Of a stretch of 64,000 nucleotides of DNA, positions 33,630 to 43,960 are shown in pieces. The notes beneath the pieces were generated by a model. That model was not told the origin of the DNA, did no database searches, and saw only the letters and a program-made list of their open reading frames with translations. The stretch lies in assembly GCA_003148945.1 (NCBI GenBank), contig QGGY01000003.1:1-64000 (forward strand), read 5' to 3'. Source of the DNA: Murimonas intestini (GTDB lineage Bacteria; Bacillota; Clostridia; Lachnospirales; Lachnospiraceae). The translations under genes and the position numbers were made by a program. Each line of letters starts with the position of its first letter. Position 1 is the stretch's first letter.

Positions 33630-34733
33630 ATGATAATTCATTTGTCTGTTTTTTTTATTCTTATTTTGGCAAGTTACAGAAGTAGAAGAGAAACATGTTG
33701 TAAATTACGGCAGCCGGATTATATTATGAAAAGTATGCCATGGGTTATTTTTTTTGGATACTTGGCTTTACTGGCTGGTATGCGTTCGAGTATGAATGAT
33801 ACATCAGTTTACGTATCGTCTTTTGAAAATCAAGCTGGTGATTATGAAAGAATTAAGGAAATTATTTCTTCAGGAGGAAAAGACATAGGATTTGATATAT
33901 GCACTAATTTTTTTAAGATGTTTATTTCTTCTGACTATCATCATTGGTTTTTATTTGTCGCGACTATAGAGACTATTCTTTTAGTTGCTGTTTTAAAGAG
34001 AGAGAGTTACAGTTTTCTTATATCATGTTTCTATTTTTGGGCAAGTACATTATATTATAACTATTTTTCTATGATGAGACAGTGGTTGGCAGTTTCCATC
34101 GTATTTGCTGGAGTATTATTTCTAAAGGAGAGGAAATGGTTGACATACATTTTGACTTGTGTTTTAGCGGCACAATTTCATAATTCTGCATATTTGTGTA
34201 TTCCACTTGGGTATATTATAATGGGAAAAACATGGACTATAAAACAAAAAATTTTAATCCCGATTATTTCGGCAGTATTGTTATTTTTATACCCAATGTT
34301 GGAAACATTAAGTGTAATAATGGAAGGAACCACATATGATTATGTTGTAGAAACAATGCAGACAAGCAGTGGTTCATCACCAGTTCGTATTTTGATCAGT
34401 TTTGTTCCGGTAGTTTTGTCTTATATGTACCGAGATAAAATTAATTCAGAGGATAATAAGATTGTTGCCATTTCATCTAATATGATGTTGATAAACTTTT
34501 TTCTAAATGTTATAGCTACATTTACCAGTGGTTTGTATTTTGTGCGTATGGCGACATATACAAATATATTTGGATGTATTTTTTATCCATATGTGCTTGA
34601 AAAAGCAATGGTGTCAGAAAAAAGCAGATTCTTTAAGCTGGGATTTTATGTGTTCTATTTTTTATTTTATTTTTTCCAAATGTCACATCAGGGAGCATGG
34701 GGGTATATAAGTGATATCATTGGAACATACTAA
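33630..34733 (+). CDS. EpsG-like polysaccharide polymerase (Wzy role)
   Basis: A 367-residue membrane protein with about ten hydrophobic segments. The ALLAGMRSSMNDTSVYVSSF segment near residue 48 and the later SMMRQWLAVSIVFAG stretch are typical of the EpsG/Wzy family. It would join repeat units on the outer face of the membrane. It is the only polymerase candidate in the locus, and pairs with the flippase at 45124. The preceding region has AAAAGGTG. Confidence 0.8.
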   Translation: MIIHLSVFFILILASYRSRRETCCKLRQPDYIMKSMPWVIFFGYLALLAGMRSSMNDTSVYVSSFENQAGDYERIKEIISSGGKDIGFDICTNFFKMFISSDYHHWFLFVATIETILLVAVLKRESYSFLISCFYFWASTLYYNYFSMMRQWLAVSIVFAGVLFLKERKWLTYILTCVLAAQFHNSAYLCIPLGYIIMGKTWTIKQKILIPIISAVLLFLYPMLETLSVIMEGTTYDYVVETMQTSSGSSPVRILISFVPVVLSYMYRDKINSEDNKIVAISSNMMLINFFLNVIATFTSGLYFVRMATYTNIFGCIFYPYVLEKAMVSEKSRFFKLGFYVFYFLFYFFQMSHQGAWGYISDIIGTY

Positions 34734-34772
34734 ATATTTTACATGTAAAAGAAATTGAAAGGAATTATTAGG

Positions 34773-35891
34773 ATGCGGCCGATTAGAATACTAAATTTAT
34801 TTACAATTATGAATCGTGGCGGAGCAGAAACCATGGTTATGAATTATTATCGGCATATGGATCGAACTAAAGTGCAGTTTGATTTTCTTGTCCATCGTCA
34901 GGAGCAGGGAGCGTATGATGATGAAATTGATGCTTTAGGTGGACGGATTTATCGAACGATGCCGTTATACCCCTTGAATTTTTTAAAATACAAGAAATGG
35001 GTGGGAGAGTTTCTTAATGAGCATAATGAATATCAGATTGTACATTCGCATATGTCAGAATCAGGGTACTTTTTTTTTAAGGAGGCAAAAAAAAGAGGTG
35101 TTCAAGTTCTGATCTGTCATGCTCATAACGCAGCTAAAGGATGGAATATGAAAATGTTTGTGAGGACTTATTTTAAATATCAAATACGTAAATATTGTAC
35201 ATACATGTTTTCTTGCGGTATGGAAGCTGGAGAATGGCTGTTTGGGAAAAAAAATACAGATAAGTTGATTATACAGCATAATGCCATTTCAGCAAAAGAT
35301 TATTCATATTGTCCTGAAGTACGTGAAAAAATTAGAAAAGACTTAAATTTGAAAGAAAGATTTACTATTGGACTTGTAGCACGTTTTTCTTATCAGAAAA
35401 ATCATATGTTTTTATTAGATGTTTTTGAAGCTATTTTAAATGAGCATTCAGATGGAATGTTATTATTGGTTGGAAGTGGCGAATTAAAAGAGAAAATTGA
35501 GGAAGAAATTCAGAGGCGTAGTATGAGAGATGCAGTAATTATGACAGGATTACGTACAGATATACCGGATTTATTGCAGGCAATGGATGCATTTGTTATG
35601 CCTTCTCATTTTGAAGGTTTATCTGTTGCTATTGTGGAGGCACAGGCAGCAGGACTCCCATGTTTTATTTCTGATAAGGTTCCAATTGAATGTAAGCTGA
35701 CAGATTTGGTACAACAGATACCACTTTCACAAGAGCCAAAAGTATGGGCAAAAGCCATTTTAGATGCTAAAGAGATTAAACGTCGTGATACATATAATGA
35801 AATTGTAGCTGCAAAGTTTGATATTAAAGAAAATGCCAAATGGATGCAGGATTTTTATATGGAAAGTATTGGAGTTTTAGTACATGATTGA
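34773..35891 (+). CDS. Glycosyltransferase family 4 (EpsF-like)
   Basis: A 372-residue GT-B protein: NRGGAETMVMNYYRHM near the start, GLVARFSYQKNHMFLLDVF near 205 and the GT4 nucleotide-sugar motif SHFEGLSVAIVEAQAAGLP near 280. ATG 34773 is used; a TTG at 34755 would extend the frame without benefit. It overlaps the next gene by eight bases. A decayed relative of its N-terminal sequence may survive near 39850. Confidence 0.87.
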   Translation: MRPIRILNLFTIMNRGGAETMVMNYYRHMDRTKVQFDFLVHRQEQGAYDDEIDALGGRIYRTMPLYPLNFLKYKKWVGEFLNEHNEYQIVHSHMSESGYFFFKEAKKRGVQVLICHAHNAAKGWNMKMFVRTYFKYQIRKYCTYMFSCGMEAGEWLFGKKNTDKLIIQHNAISAKDYSYCPEVREKIRKDLNLKERFTIGLVARFSYQKNHMFLLDVFEAILNEHSDGMLLLVGSGELKEKIEEEIQRRSMRDAVIMTGLRTDIPDLLQAMDAFVMPSHFEGLSVAIVEAQAAGLPCFISDKVPIECKLTDLVQQIPLSQEPKVWAKAILDAKEIKRRDTYNEIVAAKFDIKENAKWMQDFYMESIGVLVHD

Positions 35892-36801
35892 AAATATGGA
35901 CCCTATTTTAACAGTTTTTACGCCAGCATATAATCGTGCGCATACGCTGGGACGAACCTATGAAAGTCTAAAAAAGCAAGATTGTAAAGAGTTTGTATGG
36001 CTGATTATAGACGATGGCTCTGCAGATGATACAGCAGAGTTAGTACGTCTGTGGCAACAGGAAGAAAATGATTTTGAAATTCGTTATATATATAAAGAAA
36101 ATGGTGGCATGCATACTGCACACAATATTGCTTATGAAAATATAGATACTGAATTAAATGTCTGCATTGATTCTGATGATTGCATGGCAGAGGGAGCTGT
36201 AAGAAAAATTGTTGACTTTTGGAAAGAAAATGGAAGTGAACTGTATGCTGGAATAATTGGTTTGGATGACACCTTGGATGGGGTGCTAATCGGCAAAAAG
36301 TTTCCTTCTCAAAAATCAATTACTTTAAGTGGATATTATGCAGGTGGAGGAAGTGGAGACAAAAAATTAGTTTATCGAACAAGTGTTATGAAAAAATATC
36401 CTCCATATCCAGTATTTCGAGGAGAAAAATATATTTCACTAGGATACAAGTATTTGTTGTGCGATCAGGATTACGAATTATTAGTTCTAAATGAAGTGTT
36501 ATGTGATGTGGAATATCAGCTTGATGGCTCAAGTTTTAATATGTACAAACAATATGTTGATAATCCAAAAGGTTTTGCTTTTATGCGAAAAGTAGATATG
36601 CTGTACGATAAGACTTTACAGAGAAAATTTATTACCTGTGTACATTATGTCTCAAGCAGTATCTTTTCAAAAAATAAGAACTTTGTTAAGGAATCACCTC
36701 AAAAAATACTGACGATTTTAGCTATTCCCTTTGGAATTCTACTGTCGCTTCATATAAAGGTAAATACAAATAAATATATGAAAATTTCCAAAACAAAGTA
36801 G
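35884..36801 (+). CDS. Glycosyltransferase family 2
   Basis: A 305-residue GT-A enzyme: LTVFTPAYNRAHTLGRTYESL, IDDGSADDT and the metal-binding DSDD (NVCIDSDDCMAEG near residue 98). It overlaps the stop of the upstream GT4 gene by eight bases, so the two are co-translated. Acceptor unknown. Confidence 0.87.
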   Translation: MIENMDPILTVFTPAYNRAHTLGRTYESLKKQDCKEFVWLIIDDGSADDTAELVRLWQQEENDFEIRYIYKENGGMHTAHNIAYENIDTELNVCIDSDDCMAEGAVRKIVDFWKENGSELYAGIIGLDDTLDGVLIGKKFPSQKSITLSGYYAGGGSGDKKLVYRTSVMKKYPPYPVFRGEKYISLGYKYLLCDQDYELLVLNEVLCDVEYQLDGSSFNMYKQYVDNPKGFAFMRKVDMLYDKTLQRKFITCVHYVSSSIFSKNKNFVKESPQKILTILAIPFGILLSLHIKVNTNKYMKISKTK

Positions 36802-36826
36802 AAAGTATGTAAAAGAGGAAATGAAT

Positions 36827-37537
36827 ATGATACCCAAAAAGATTCATTACTGTTGGTTTGGAGGAAAAGAAAAGCCAAAGCTTGTAAAAAAATGTATGGA
36901 GAGTTGGAAAAAATTTTGTCCCGATTATGAGATTATTGAATGGAATGAAGCCAATTTTGATATAAATACTAATCCGTATACTAGGATGTGTTATCAGCAA
37001 AAGAAATATGCTTTTTTAACAGACTATATTCGCCTTGTAGTTATAGAGAGATACGGTGGAATATACTTTGATACGGATGTGGAATTGATAAAATCTCCTG
37101 ATTTTTTGCTCAATGCGGAAGCTTACGTTGGTTTTGAAACAAAGGATTATGTGAATACAGGAATTGGATTTTCGTCTGTAGCACATGGTAAAATGGTGAA
37201 AGCTATGCTTGCAGAATATGATGAATTATTAGATGGACAGAATGGGGTAATTGGTTGTCCAAGTCTAAATACACAGGCTCTTGTAAAGTTGGGATTAGAG
37301 AAAAATGGACAACTGCAAAAGCTACCTGATGTAACAGTATATCCGATAGATTGGTTTAATCCATATGATGCTCCAACTGGTCGGCTAAATAGAACCAAGA
37401 ATACTATATCAATTCACTGGTATTCAGCGAGTTGGATGAAAAAAAGGGTACAGATCCGTTTGAGGTTGTTACGACCATTTCACTTAATAAAACAATACAT
37501 AAAAATAAGAAGTGTAGAAGGTAGAACGAGAGTTTGA
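36827..37537 (+). CDS. GT32-type glycosyltransferase (Och1/capsular family)
   Basis: A 236-residue protein with the GT32 signature: IPKKIHYCWFGG at the start, FLTDYIRLVVIERYGGIYFDTDVEL with the DTD metal motif near residue 83, and the C-terminal IHWYSASW. AAGAGGAA six bases upstream supports ATG 36827 over ATG 36821. Family members add hexoses to capsule or exopolysaccharide repeats. Confidence 0.85.
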   Translation: MIPKKIHYCWFGGKEKPKLVKKCMESWKKFCPDYEIIEWNEANFDINTNPYTRMCYQQKKYAFLTDYIRLVVIERYGGIYFDTDVELIKSPDFLLNAEAYVGFETKDYVNTGIGFSSVAHGKMVKAMLAEYDELLDGQNGVIGCPSLNTQALVKLGLEKNGQLQKLPDVTVYPIDWFNPYDAPTGRLNRTKNTISIHWYSASWMKKRVQIRLRLLRPFHLIKQYIKIRSVEGRTRV

Positions 37538-37548
37538 GTGTGAAAAAG

Positions 37549-38775
37549 ATGAAAAAAAATATATTAATAGTATCTCACACAATGGAATTAGGTGGTGTGG
37601 AACGCAGTCTCTTAGGATTACTGGGAGCAATAGATTACACGAAATATAAGGTGGATTTGTTCCTTTTTCGACAAGAAGGAGAACTTCTTTCCTTAATTCC
37701 TAAAGGAGTGAATTTACTTCCAGAGATTCCGGCATACACAGTTTTGGCTCGGTCTATGTATCAGACGTTAAGAGAGGGACATGTAATTCTTACAGCAGCC
37801 CGATTGTTAGGGAAACTGGCGGCAAATTCTTATGCTAAAAAGCATCATTACGTAAATAGTGGAGTAGCAATTGAATATAGTCATAAGTATACGAGATATT
37901 TTATGCCAGATATTCAAAAAGATATTGAATATGACTTTGCTATAAGTTTTCTTACACCACATTATTTTGTAAATGAAAAAGTAGATGCAAAACATAAGAT
38001 TGCGTGGATACATACAGATTATTTAACTGTACAAGTAAATATAGATTCGGAATTAAAAATGTGGAGTGCCTATGACTATATAGCATCTATCTCAGAGAAT
38101 GTGACGAAAAATTTTGTAAAAATATTTCCTTCATTAGAAAAAAAAATAATTTTAGTAGAAAATATATTACCAAAGTCTTTGGTCGAAACACAGGCAAAGG
38201 TACTTGTTCCTCAAGCATTTGAATCTAATATTCTTAATTTGTTGTCAGTAGGTAGATTTTCGACTTCTAAAAATTTTGATAGTGTTCCAGAAATCTGCAG
38301 TAGAATAATAAATAAGGGTGTAAAAGTCAAGTGGTTTTTAATCGGATATGGCGGAGACGAACCATTAATTCGTCAAAAAGTCAAAGAAAGCGGGATGCAA
38401 GAATATGTAATTATTTTAGGGAAAAAAGAGAATCCTTATCCATATATTCGTTCCTGTGACGTTTATGTACAGCCAAGCAGATATGAAGGAAAGTGTGTGG
38501 CAGTTCGTGAGGCACAGATGTTAGGGAAACCTGTTATAATTACCAATTATACTACTGCTCCTAGTCAGCTTGAAGATGGTGTAGATGGGATGATTGTGCC
38601 TATGGAAATTGAGAAGTGCGCACAAGCAATAGTAGATATATTGAAAAATGAGAACTTGTTACATGAATTAAGTGAAAACTGTAAGCAGCGAGATTATTCT
38701 AATGCGGAAGAAATTGAGAAGATATATGAAATAATGGAGGAGAGTGATATAGGTATGGTAAGAAAGAAGCGATAA
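37549..38775 (+). CDS. Glycosyltransferase family 4
   Basis: A 408-residue GT-B protein (MELGGVERSLLGLLGAI at the N-terminus, LLSVGRFSTSKNFDSV near 230, and VQPSRYEGKCVAVREAQMLGKPVI near 305). The frame opens at TTG 37534; GTG 37540 and ATG 37549 are both possible. The last few residues (MVRKKR) look like the start of the next gene read out of frame, hinting at a junction. A decayed copy of this gene type lies at 40129-40569. Confidence 0.85.
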   Translation: MKKNILIVSHTMELGGVERSLLGLLGAIDYTKYKVDLFLFRQEGELLSLIPKGVNLLPEIPAYTVLARSMYQTLREGHVILTAARLLGKLAANSYAKKHHYVNSGVAIEYSHKYTRYFMPDIQKDIEYDFAISFLTPHYFVNEKVDAKHKIAWIHTDYLTVQVNIDSELKMWSAYDYIASISENVTKNFVKIFPSLEKKIILVENILPKSLVETQAKVLVPQAFESNILNLLSVGRFSTSKNFDSVPEICSRIINKGVKVKWFLIGYGGDEPLIRQKVKESGMQEYVIILGKKENPYPYIRSCDVYVQPSRYEGKCVAVREAQMLGKPVIITNYTTAPSQLEDGVDGMIVPMEIEKCAQAIVDILKNENLLHELSENCKQRDYSNAEEIEKIYEIMEESDIGMVRKKR

Positions 38776-39808
38776 TGACAAAAGGGTTAGCAATATTGCT
38801 GATGGTGATATTACATCTCTTTTGCAGAAAAGGAGCTGATGTCTATGGTACACCGCTACTTTGGGTAAATAAGACTACGCCATTGATATACTATCTGGGC
38901 TTTTTTTCAGAAATATGTGTACCATTATATTCCATATGTGCAGGATATGCACAATATCTGTTGAGTGAGAGGAGATATATAGAGCGGAGAAGAAATTTAC
39001 ACCGTATGTGGAGATTACTTTGTAATTACTGGATTGTCTTGATTTTATTTTGTTTTCTTGGAATGCTCTTACCTTCAGATGGTTCCATGCCCGGCAGTTT
39101 AATAAAATTTTTAAAGAGTATTATGCTAATTCATAGCTATAACGGTGCATGGTGGTTTTTAAATACTTATATAATACTCATAATGATACCATACAGAGTA
39201 TTATTTTGTGGTGTAGATAAAATAAATTCATATCTAGGGTTGTGTTTTTGCCTTATTTTGCAGATAATCTGTTTTTTTGCTGATAAAGTTGCAATCCCCT
39301 TTGGTACAAATATGACACAACCTATTTTAGCGTTTGTATGGAAAGAAATGGTTAACCTAATTTGGTTGTTGCCATATTTTTGGGCAGGAGCATTTTTGTG
39401 CAAAGGCAGTATCATAGACAAAACATATTTATTTTTTGAAAAGTATATAGGAAAATATACAAAATTAGTATTATGTATCATCTTTTTTTGTTTATTTGCT
39501 GGAGTTTCAGCAGTACATAAAGCGATACTTATGCCTACTGTGGCAGTGATTATGTTTTTATTGTTTAATTGTTGGAAAAAAGGAAACACTGTAGAGAAAT
39601 TTTTTTGTTCTTAGGAAAACATTCTACGAATATATGGTTGACACATATGTTTTTCTATTTATGTGTGTTTCCAGGGGTGGTGCAAATAGTCAAATATCCG
39701 TTGCTGATGCTGATTTTTTTGCTCTTTTTAAGTATAGTGACTTCTGGTGTTATTTTTCGAATTCAGAATTTAGTGCATAGATTAATGAAAGGAAATCAAT
39801 ATGAGTGA
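38775..39808 (+). pseudogene. Acyltransferase 3 family protein, frameshifted near its C-terminus
   Basis: Residues 1-275 or so form a multi-span acyltransferase (KGLAILLMVILHLF at the start, AWWFLNTYIILIMIPY in the middle), which stops at 39614. The missing end (LGKHSTNIWLTHMFFYL and two further helices) continues in another frame to 39808. The join is a run of seven T near 39600; one more T would restore a single frame. Such enzymes acetylate exported glycans. The start is also odd, overlapping the upstream stop as TAATG. It may be a true loss, a slippage switch or a sequencing error. Confidence 0.75.
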
Positions 39809-40128
39809 ACCAAATAGAGGTTTGCATGTGTAACGCATATGAATCGTGATGGCTTAAAATCTATGCTTATGAAATTTTTGCTACTAGTGATGAAAAACGG
39901 TTTTCTGTTCTTTATAGTAAAAAAATATTACGCCCAAATATTCCGGTTAATCAAATTGTGGGTGACCTGAATATCAAAGATTTTTAATTATTTGGATGAT
40001 GAGATAGTTGGAGACCTTAGTAGTATACATTTCATATTACCAGTTTTGGTGAATAATCATTAAGCGATGAAACCTTAAGCTGTTTTCATAAAAATGCTAT
40101 AATTAAGAAAAAGCTTCTATATAGATAA
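39809..40128 (+). pseudogene. Decayed sequence with glycosyltransferase traces
   Basis: No open frame of note. Around 39840-39880 the words ATGAATCGTGATGGC...TCTATGCTTATGAA resemble the MNRGGAETMVMN start of the GT4 gene at 34773, so this may be a fragment of such a gene. The rest is AT-rich with many stops. Confidence 0.35.
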
Positions 40129-40569
40129 TAAAGTTGATGCAGATATAAAGCTTTTGTGTATTCATACAGATAATGATAGACTGGGGCTTAACAGAAAGAT
40201 GGATAATATGGCATATCGACTAGTCTATATGTAAATGGAGAATTATGTTAATACTCTCGAGTAGTCAGGTAACTTTTATAGTAATTTAAAGGTATGCGAT
40301 ATTTATGTATAACCAAGTTAATATGAAAGAAAATGTGTTACAGTTCAAGAGGAAATATATAGAAAATAGTTATTATGACGGATTAGCTAAATTTAAAAAT
40401 TAACTTGAAGATGGCCTGAATGGTGCAATTATAACATTGGAAGTAAAGAATATTGTAGGGGAAATGGTTAGTATATTAAAAAAAGAAATTATTGTAAGAG
40501 TTAAGTAGAATTGTAAAAAGTGAAATTACTCCAAAGCAGAAGAAATAAAGAAGATATATAAAGTAATAA
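40129..40569 (+). pseudogene. Degenerate glycosyltransferase family 4 gene
   Basis: Stretches in shifting frames match the intact GT4 gene at 37549: KVDADIKLLCIHTD against KVDAKHKIAWIHTD near 40130, a CDIYV..S.YE.KCVTVQ stretch near 40300 against the VQPSRYEGKCVAVREA region, and LEDGLNGAIITLE near 40405 against LEDGVDGMIVPME. Stops and frameshifts break it throughout, and the middle is missing. It is a clear relic of a former gene, probably a paralogue of the one at 37549. Confidence 0.75.
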
Positions 40570-40644
40570 ACATTAATATATGAAATTAAAAAAGAGGAGA
40601 TTATGATAAGTATATTAGAAAAATAAAAAAGAAGGATTTATTAT

Positions 40645-41781
40645 ATGAAAAAAGTTTTATTTCTAATTGAAAGTTTGTCGGGTGGAGGGGCCGAGAAAGT
40701 ATTAACAGACATTGTTCGGAATATAGATAAAAAGAAGTTTAATGTTACTGTAATGACTGTTGTAAAAACAGGAGTTTATGTAAATGAAGTTTCTAAACAC
40801 TGTACGATGGTTTCAATGTTGCCTCCTTATGAGGAAAGTAAAAATTTATTAGAAAGAATAAAATATCACAGAATGTATAAATTTATTTATTCAGCTACAT
40901 CTGAAAAAGTTTATAGGTGGTTTATTCAAGAAAAATATGATGTTGAAATTGCATTTGTTGAGGGATTTACAACCAAATTGGTTGCTGCATCATCAAATAA
41001 ATATAGTAAAAAGGTAGCATGGGTTCATATTGATATGGAAAAAAATCCATATGCTGACCAGTATTTCTCATCGATAGGTGATGAGAAGGAAATATATGAG
41101 AAATTTGATAGAATTATAAGTGTTTCGAAATCGGTAAAAGATGTATTTCAAAAAAAGTTTCGTGTGAATGTTCCGAATCAAATTATATATAACCCAATTG
41201 ATACAGAGAATATTATATTAAAAGCCAATGAACAAATTTTTTGTACTAAAAATAAAAAACTTCAAATAATTACTGTAGGAAGGTTGGAGTATCAAAAAGG
41301 ATTTGATAGGCTTATAAATGCACTAGCAGAAATCAATGATAAAAGTATAGATTATCATCTTTGGGTTTTAGGTGAAGGAACAATGAGAAGATCGTTGGAA
41401 GAGATGATTAAAAAAGAAAAGCTAGAAAATAGAGTCTCATTACTTGGATTTCAAGAAAATCCCTATGCATGGATGAAAAACAGTGATGCCTTTTTCTGTA
41501 CTTCTAGGGCAGAAGGATATAGTTTGGTGGTTGCCGAGGCGATGATATTGGGACTTCCTGTTATAAGTGTGGATTGTTCAGGACCAAATGAGTTGTTAGA
41601 TTATGGAAATTACGGAATGATTATTCCTAATACAGATAATGCGATAAGCAAAACGATAAAGGATTTAATTTGCGGTAAGATAGATTTAAAATCTTTTTCT
41701 GTATTGTCATTGAAAAGAAAAACATTTTTTTCAATTAAACGTGCCATTAAAGAAATTGAAAACTTAATTGAAGAGATATAA
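40645..41781 (+). CDS. Glycosyltransferase family 4
   Basis: A 378-residue GT-B protein: LIESLSGGGAEKVLTDIVRNI at the start, ITVGRLEYQKGFDRLI near 210 and CTSRAEGYSLVVAEAMILGLPVI near 290. AGAAGGA precedes the ATG. It is intact and follows directly on two decayed genes, so it marks the resumption of a functional set. Its donor sugar cannot be told. Confidence 0.87.
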   Translation: MKKVLFLIESLSGGGAEKVLTDIVRNIDKKKFNVTVMTVVKTGVYVNEVSKHCTMVSMLPPYEESKNLLERIKYHRMYKFIYSATSEKVYRWFIQEKYDVEIAFVEGFTTKLVAASSNKYSKKVAWVHIDMEKNPYADQYFSSIGDEKEIYEKFDRIISVSKSVKDVFQKKFRVNVPNQIIYNPIDTENIILKANEQIFCTKNKKLQIITVGRLEYQKGFDRLINALAEINDKSIDYHLWVLGEGTMRRSLEEMIKKEKLENRVSLLGFQENPYAWMKNSDAFFCTSRAEGYSLVVAEAMILGLPVISVDCSGPNELLDYGNYGMIIPNTDNAISKTIKDLICGKIDLKSFSVLSLKRKTFFSIKRAIKEIENLIEEI

Positions 41782-41790
41782 GGGGAATAA

Positions 41791-42789
41791 ATGAGCCAAC
41801 AATATTTAATTACAGTTATTGTCCCAATTTATAATGCTGAGAAACAATTGGAAAGATGCGTTCATTCCATTATAGAGCAGTCATATTCCGAATTAGAAAT
41901 TTTGTTGATTAATGATGGTTCAACAGATAATAGTTTATTAATATGTGAAAAGTTGTCAATATTAGATGATAGAATACGAATCATTAATCAAGTCAATAGC
42001 GGTGTTTCAGTAGCGCGAAATTCAGGGATGGCTGTGGCTCAGGGAATATTCTATTGTTTTGTTGATGCAGATGATTGGATAGAATGTACGTATATTGCAG
42101 ATATGGTAAATGCATTACAGAATTATGATTGTGTAATTTCAGGATATACAAGACAATATAAAGAGACCTATCAAGAAAGCACACCTTCTGGTATGATAAT
42201 AGATTTAGAAAATATAAACAATAATGAAGTAAGAAAATTATTTGTTGAGGGATTTATTCATCCATGCTGGAATAAATTATTTAAAGCTTCTATTATAAAA
42301 AAACATGATATAAAGTTCAGAACAGATATTCATATAAGTGAAGATTCATTGTTTTGTTTATCATACTTTAAGTATAGTAGTATAATTTTAGTTATAGAGA
42401 ATTCGGGCTATCACTATTGTTTATTTGGAGATGATATAAGTCTTTCTAAGAAAGTTTATCCAGATTTATTTGATATTTATGGTGAAGTATATTTGGCATT
42501 AGAGGATTTATTAAAAAGAGGAAATTGTGGACAGATATTGGCACAGAAAATTCTTGTTGGAACTATCTTTCCACAAGTGTATAGTTCTATTAAAAAAATT
42601 GTCAATAATAAGCAATGTAGTCGAGAATATAGGAAAAGAATATTAAAGGAAATAAATGAATTACCATATTGTCAATATGTGATATGTAATGCAGATCAAA
42701 TAGCAGAAAATATGGTGGAAAAATTAACTATAAAATTAATAAAAAAGAGATATTATGTATTGCTGGAGGCTTTATGGAAGATGATTTGA
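41791..42789 (+). CDS. Glycosyltransferase family 2
   Basis: A 332-residue GT-A enzyme: TVIVPIYNAEKQLERCVHSII, NDGSTDNS and the metal motif VDADDWIE near residue 91, with HPCWNKLFKASIIKK in the acceptor half. It starts nine bases after the previous stop and overlaps the next gene by 16 bases. Confidence 0.88.
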   Translation: MSQQYLITVIVPIYNAEKQLERCVHSIIEQSYSELEILLINDGSTDNSLLICEKLSILDDRIRIINQVNSGVSVARNSGMAVAQGIFYCFVDADDWIECTYIADMVNALQNYDCVISGYTRQYKETYQESTPSGMIIDLENINNNEVRKLFVEGFIHPCWNKLFKASIIKKHDIKFRTDIHISEDSLFCLSYFKYSSIILVIENSGYHYCLFGDDISLSKKVYPDLFDIYGEVYLALEDLLKRGNCGQILAQKILVGTIFPQVYSSIKKIVNNKQCSREYRKRILKEINELPYCQYVICNADQIAENMVEKLTIKLIKKRYYVLLEALWKMI

Positions 42790-43946
42790 AACAAAAGATA
42801 GCAATTGTAACACAACAAATGGCAATGGGGGGGATAGAAAGATCGCTGATACAATTATGCAAGGCTTTGCTTAAACGTAACGTACAGGTGACGTTGTATT
42901 TGGTATTACTTGGAGGAGAATTATATCAAGAATTACCTAGTGAAGTTAGAGTAATCTATATGTTTGAAGATTACAAGACAATGCCACAAATTCTTCGCTC
43001 GTCTATACGAAAGAAAGATTATAAGGCTTTCTATGCGGCACTAAAATCATGGTTTATCAATCATACAAATGGAGATCCTGTTAAAGGATGGAAATACGTG
43101 TCAGAATATATGAATATTATAGAGGACAAATTTGATTATGTTTTTGCATATGGAGCACCGATTTCTTTTTCTGTAGTTGTCACAGAACGATTTGTAAATG
43201 CAAAAAAAAAATATGTATGGATTCATAATGATCCTACACAGACATCACTAAATATACAACAATATAGTGAACTTTACAAGGGATATGACAGAATTATTTG
43301 TGTTTCAAAAAAAACGAAAGATTCCTTTATTAGATTATTGCCCGAATTTAAGGAAAAAGTAGAGGTATTTTATAACATAATTGATGCAGATAGAATTTTG
43401 AAAAAGGCAGAGGTTATTATAATAGATGAGGATAAATCTGTGATAAAAATCCTTACAGTTGGTAGGTTACATTATGAAAAAGGACAAGATATTATTCCCA
43501 ATATTGTAAAACGATTGTTGAATGATAATCTACTTTTTAAATGGTATTGTGTAGGTGATGGAGTATATAAACAAAGTTTAGAAAATATAATAAAAAAAGA
43601 AAAATTAGAAAAAAACCTTATACTTTTGGGTAACCAAAATAATCCATACCCCTATTTTAAGTCGGCAGATATATACGTACAGACGTCTAGATCTGAGGCA
43701 TTTGGAAATACCATTACAGAAGCAAAAATATTCAATTTGCCTATCATAACAACAAATTTTGATGGAGCTGATGAACAGATAATATCTGGAAAAACTGGTT
43801 TAATAGTTTCGTTCAATGAAGATGAACTTTATAAATCAATTAAAAAAATGATATTAGATGCTAATTATAGAAAGGAATTTCAAAGAAACTTGAATAATGA
43901 TAGAAACAGGTGCATTTCTGATATAAATAAATTATTGAGTGATTGA
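42774..43946 (+). CDS. Glycosyltransferase family 4
   Basis: A 390-residue GT-B protein: MAMGGIERSLIQLCKALLKR near the start, KILTVGRLHYEKGQDIIP near 223 and VQTSRSEAFGNTITEAKIFNLPII near 302. Its ribosome site TGGAGG lies inside the end of the upstream GT2 gene. It belongs with the genes at 37549 and 46716 to a set of similar GT4 enzymes in this locus. Confidence 0.87.
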   Translation: MEDDLKQKIAIVTQQMAMGGIERSLIQLCKALLKRNVQVTLYLVLLGGELYQELPSEVRVIYMFEDYKTMPQILRSSIRKKDYKAFYAALKSWFINHTNGDPVKGWKYVSEYMNIIEDKFDYVFAYGAPISFSVVVTERFVNAKKKYVWIHNDPTQTSLNIQQYSELYKGYDRIICVSKKTKDSFIRLLPEFKEKVEVFYNIIDADRILKKAEVIIIDEDKSVIKILTVGRLHYEKGQDIIPNIVKRLLNDNLLFKWYCVGDGVYKQSLENIIKKEKLEKNLILLGNQNNPYPYFKSADIYVQTSRSEAFGNTITEAKIFNLPIITTNFDGADEQIISGKTGLIVSFNEDELYKSIKKMILDANYRKEFQRNLNNDRNRCISDINKLLSD

Positions 43947-43960
43947 ATAGGAGATAGATA

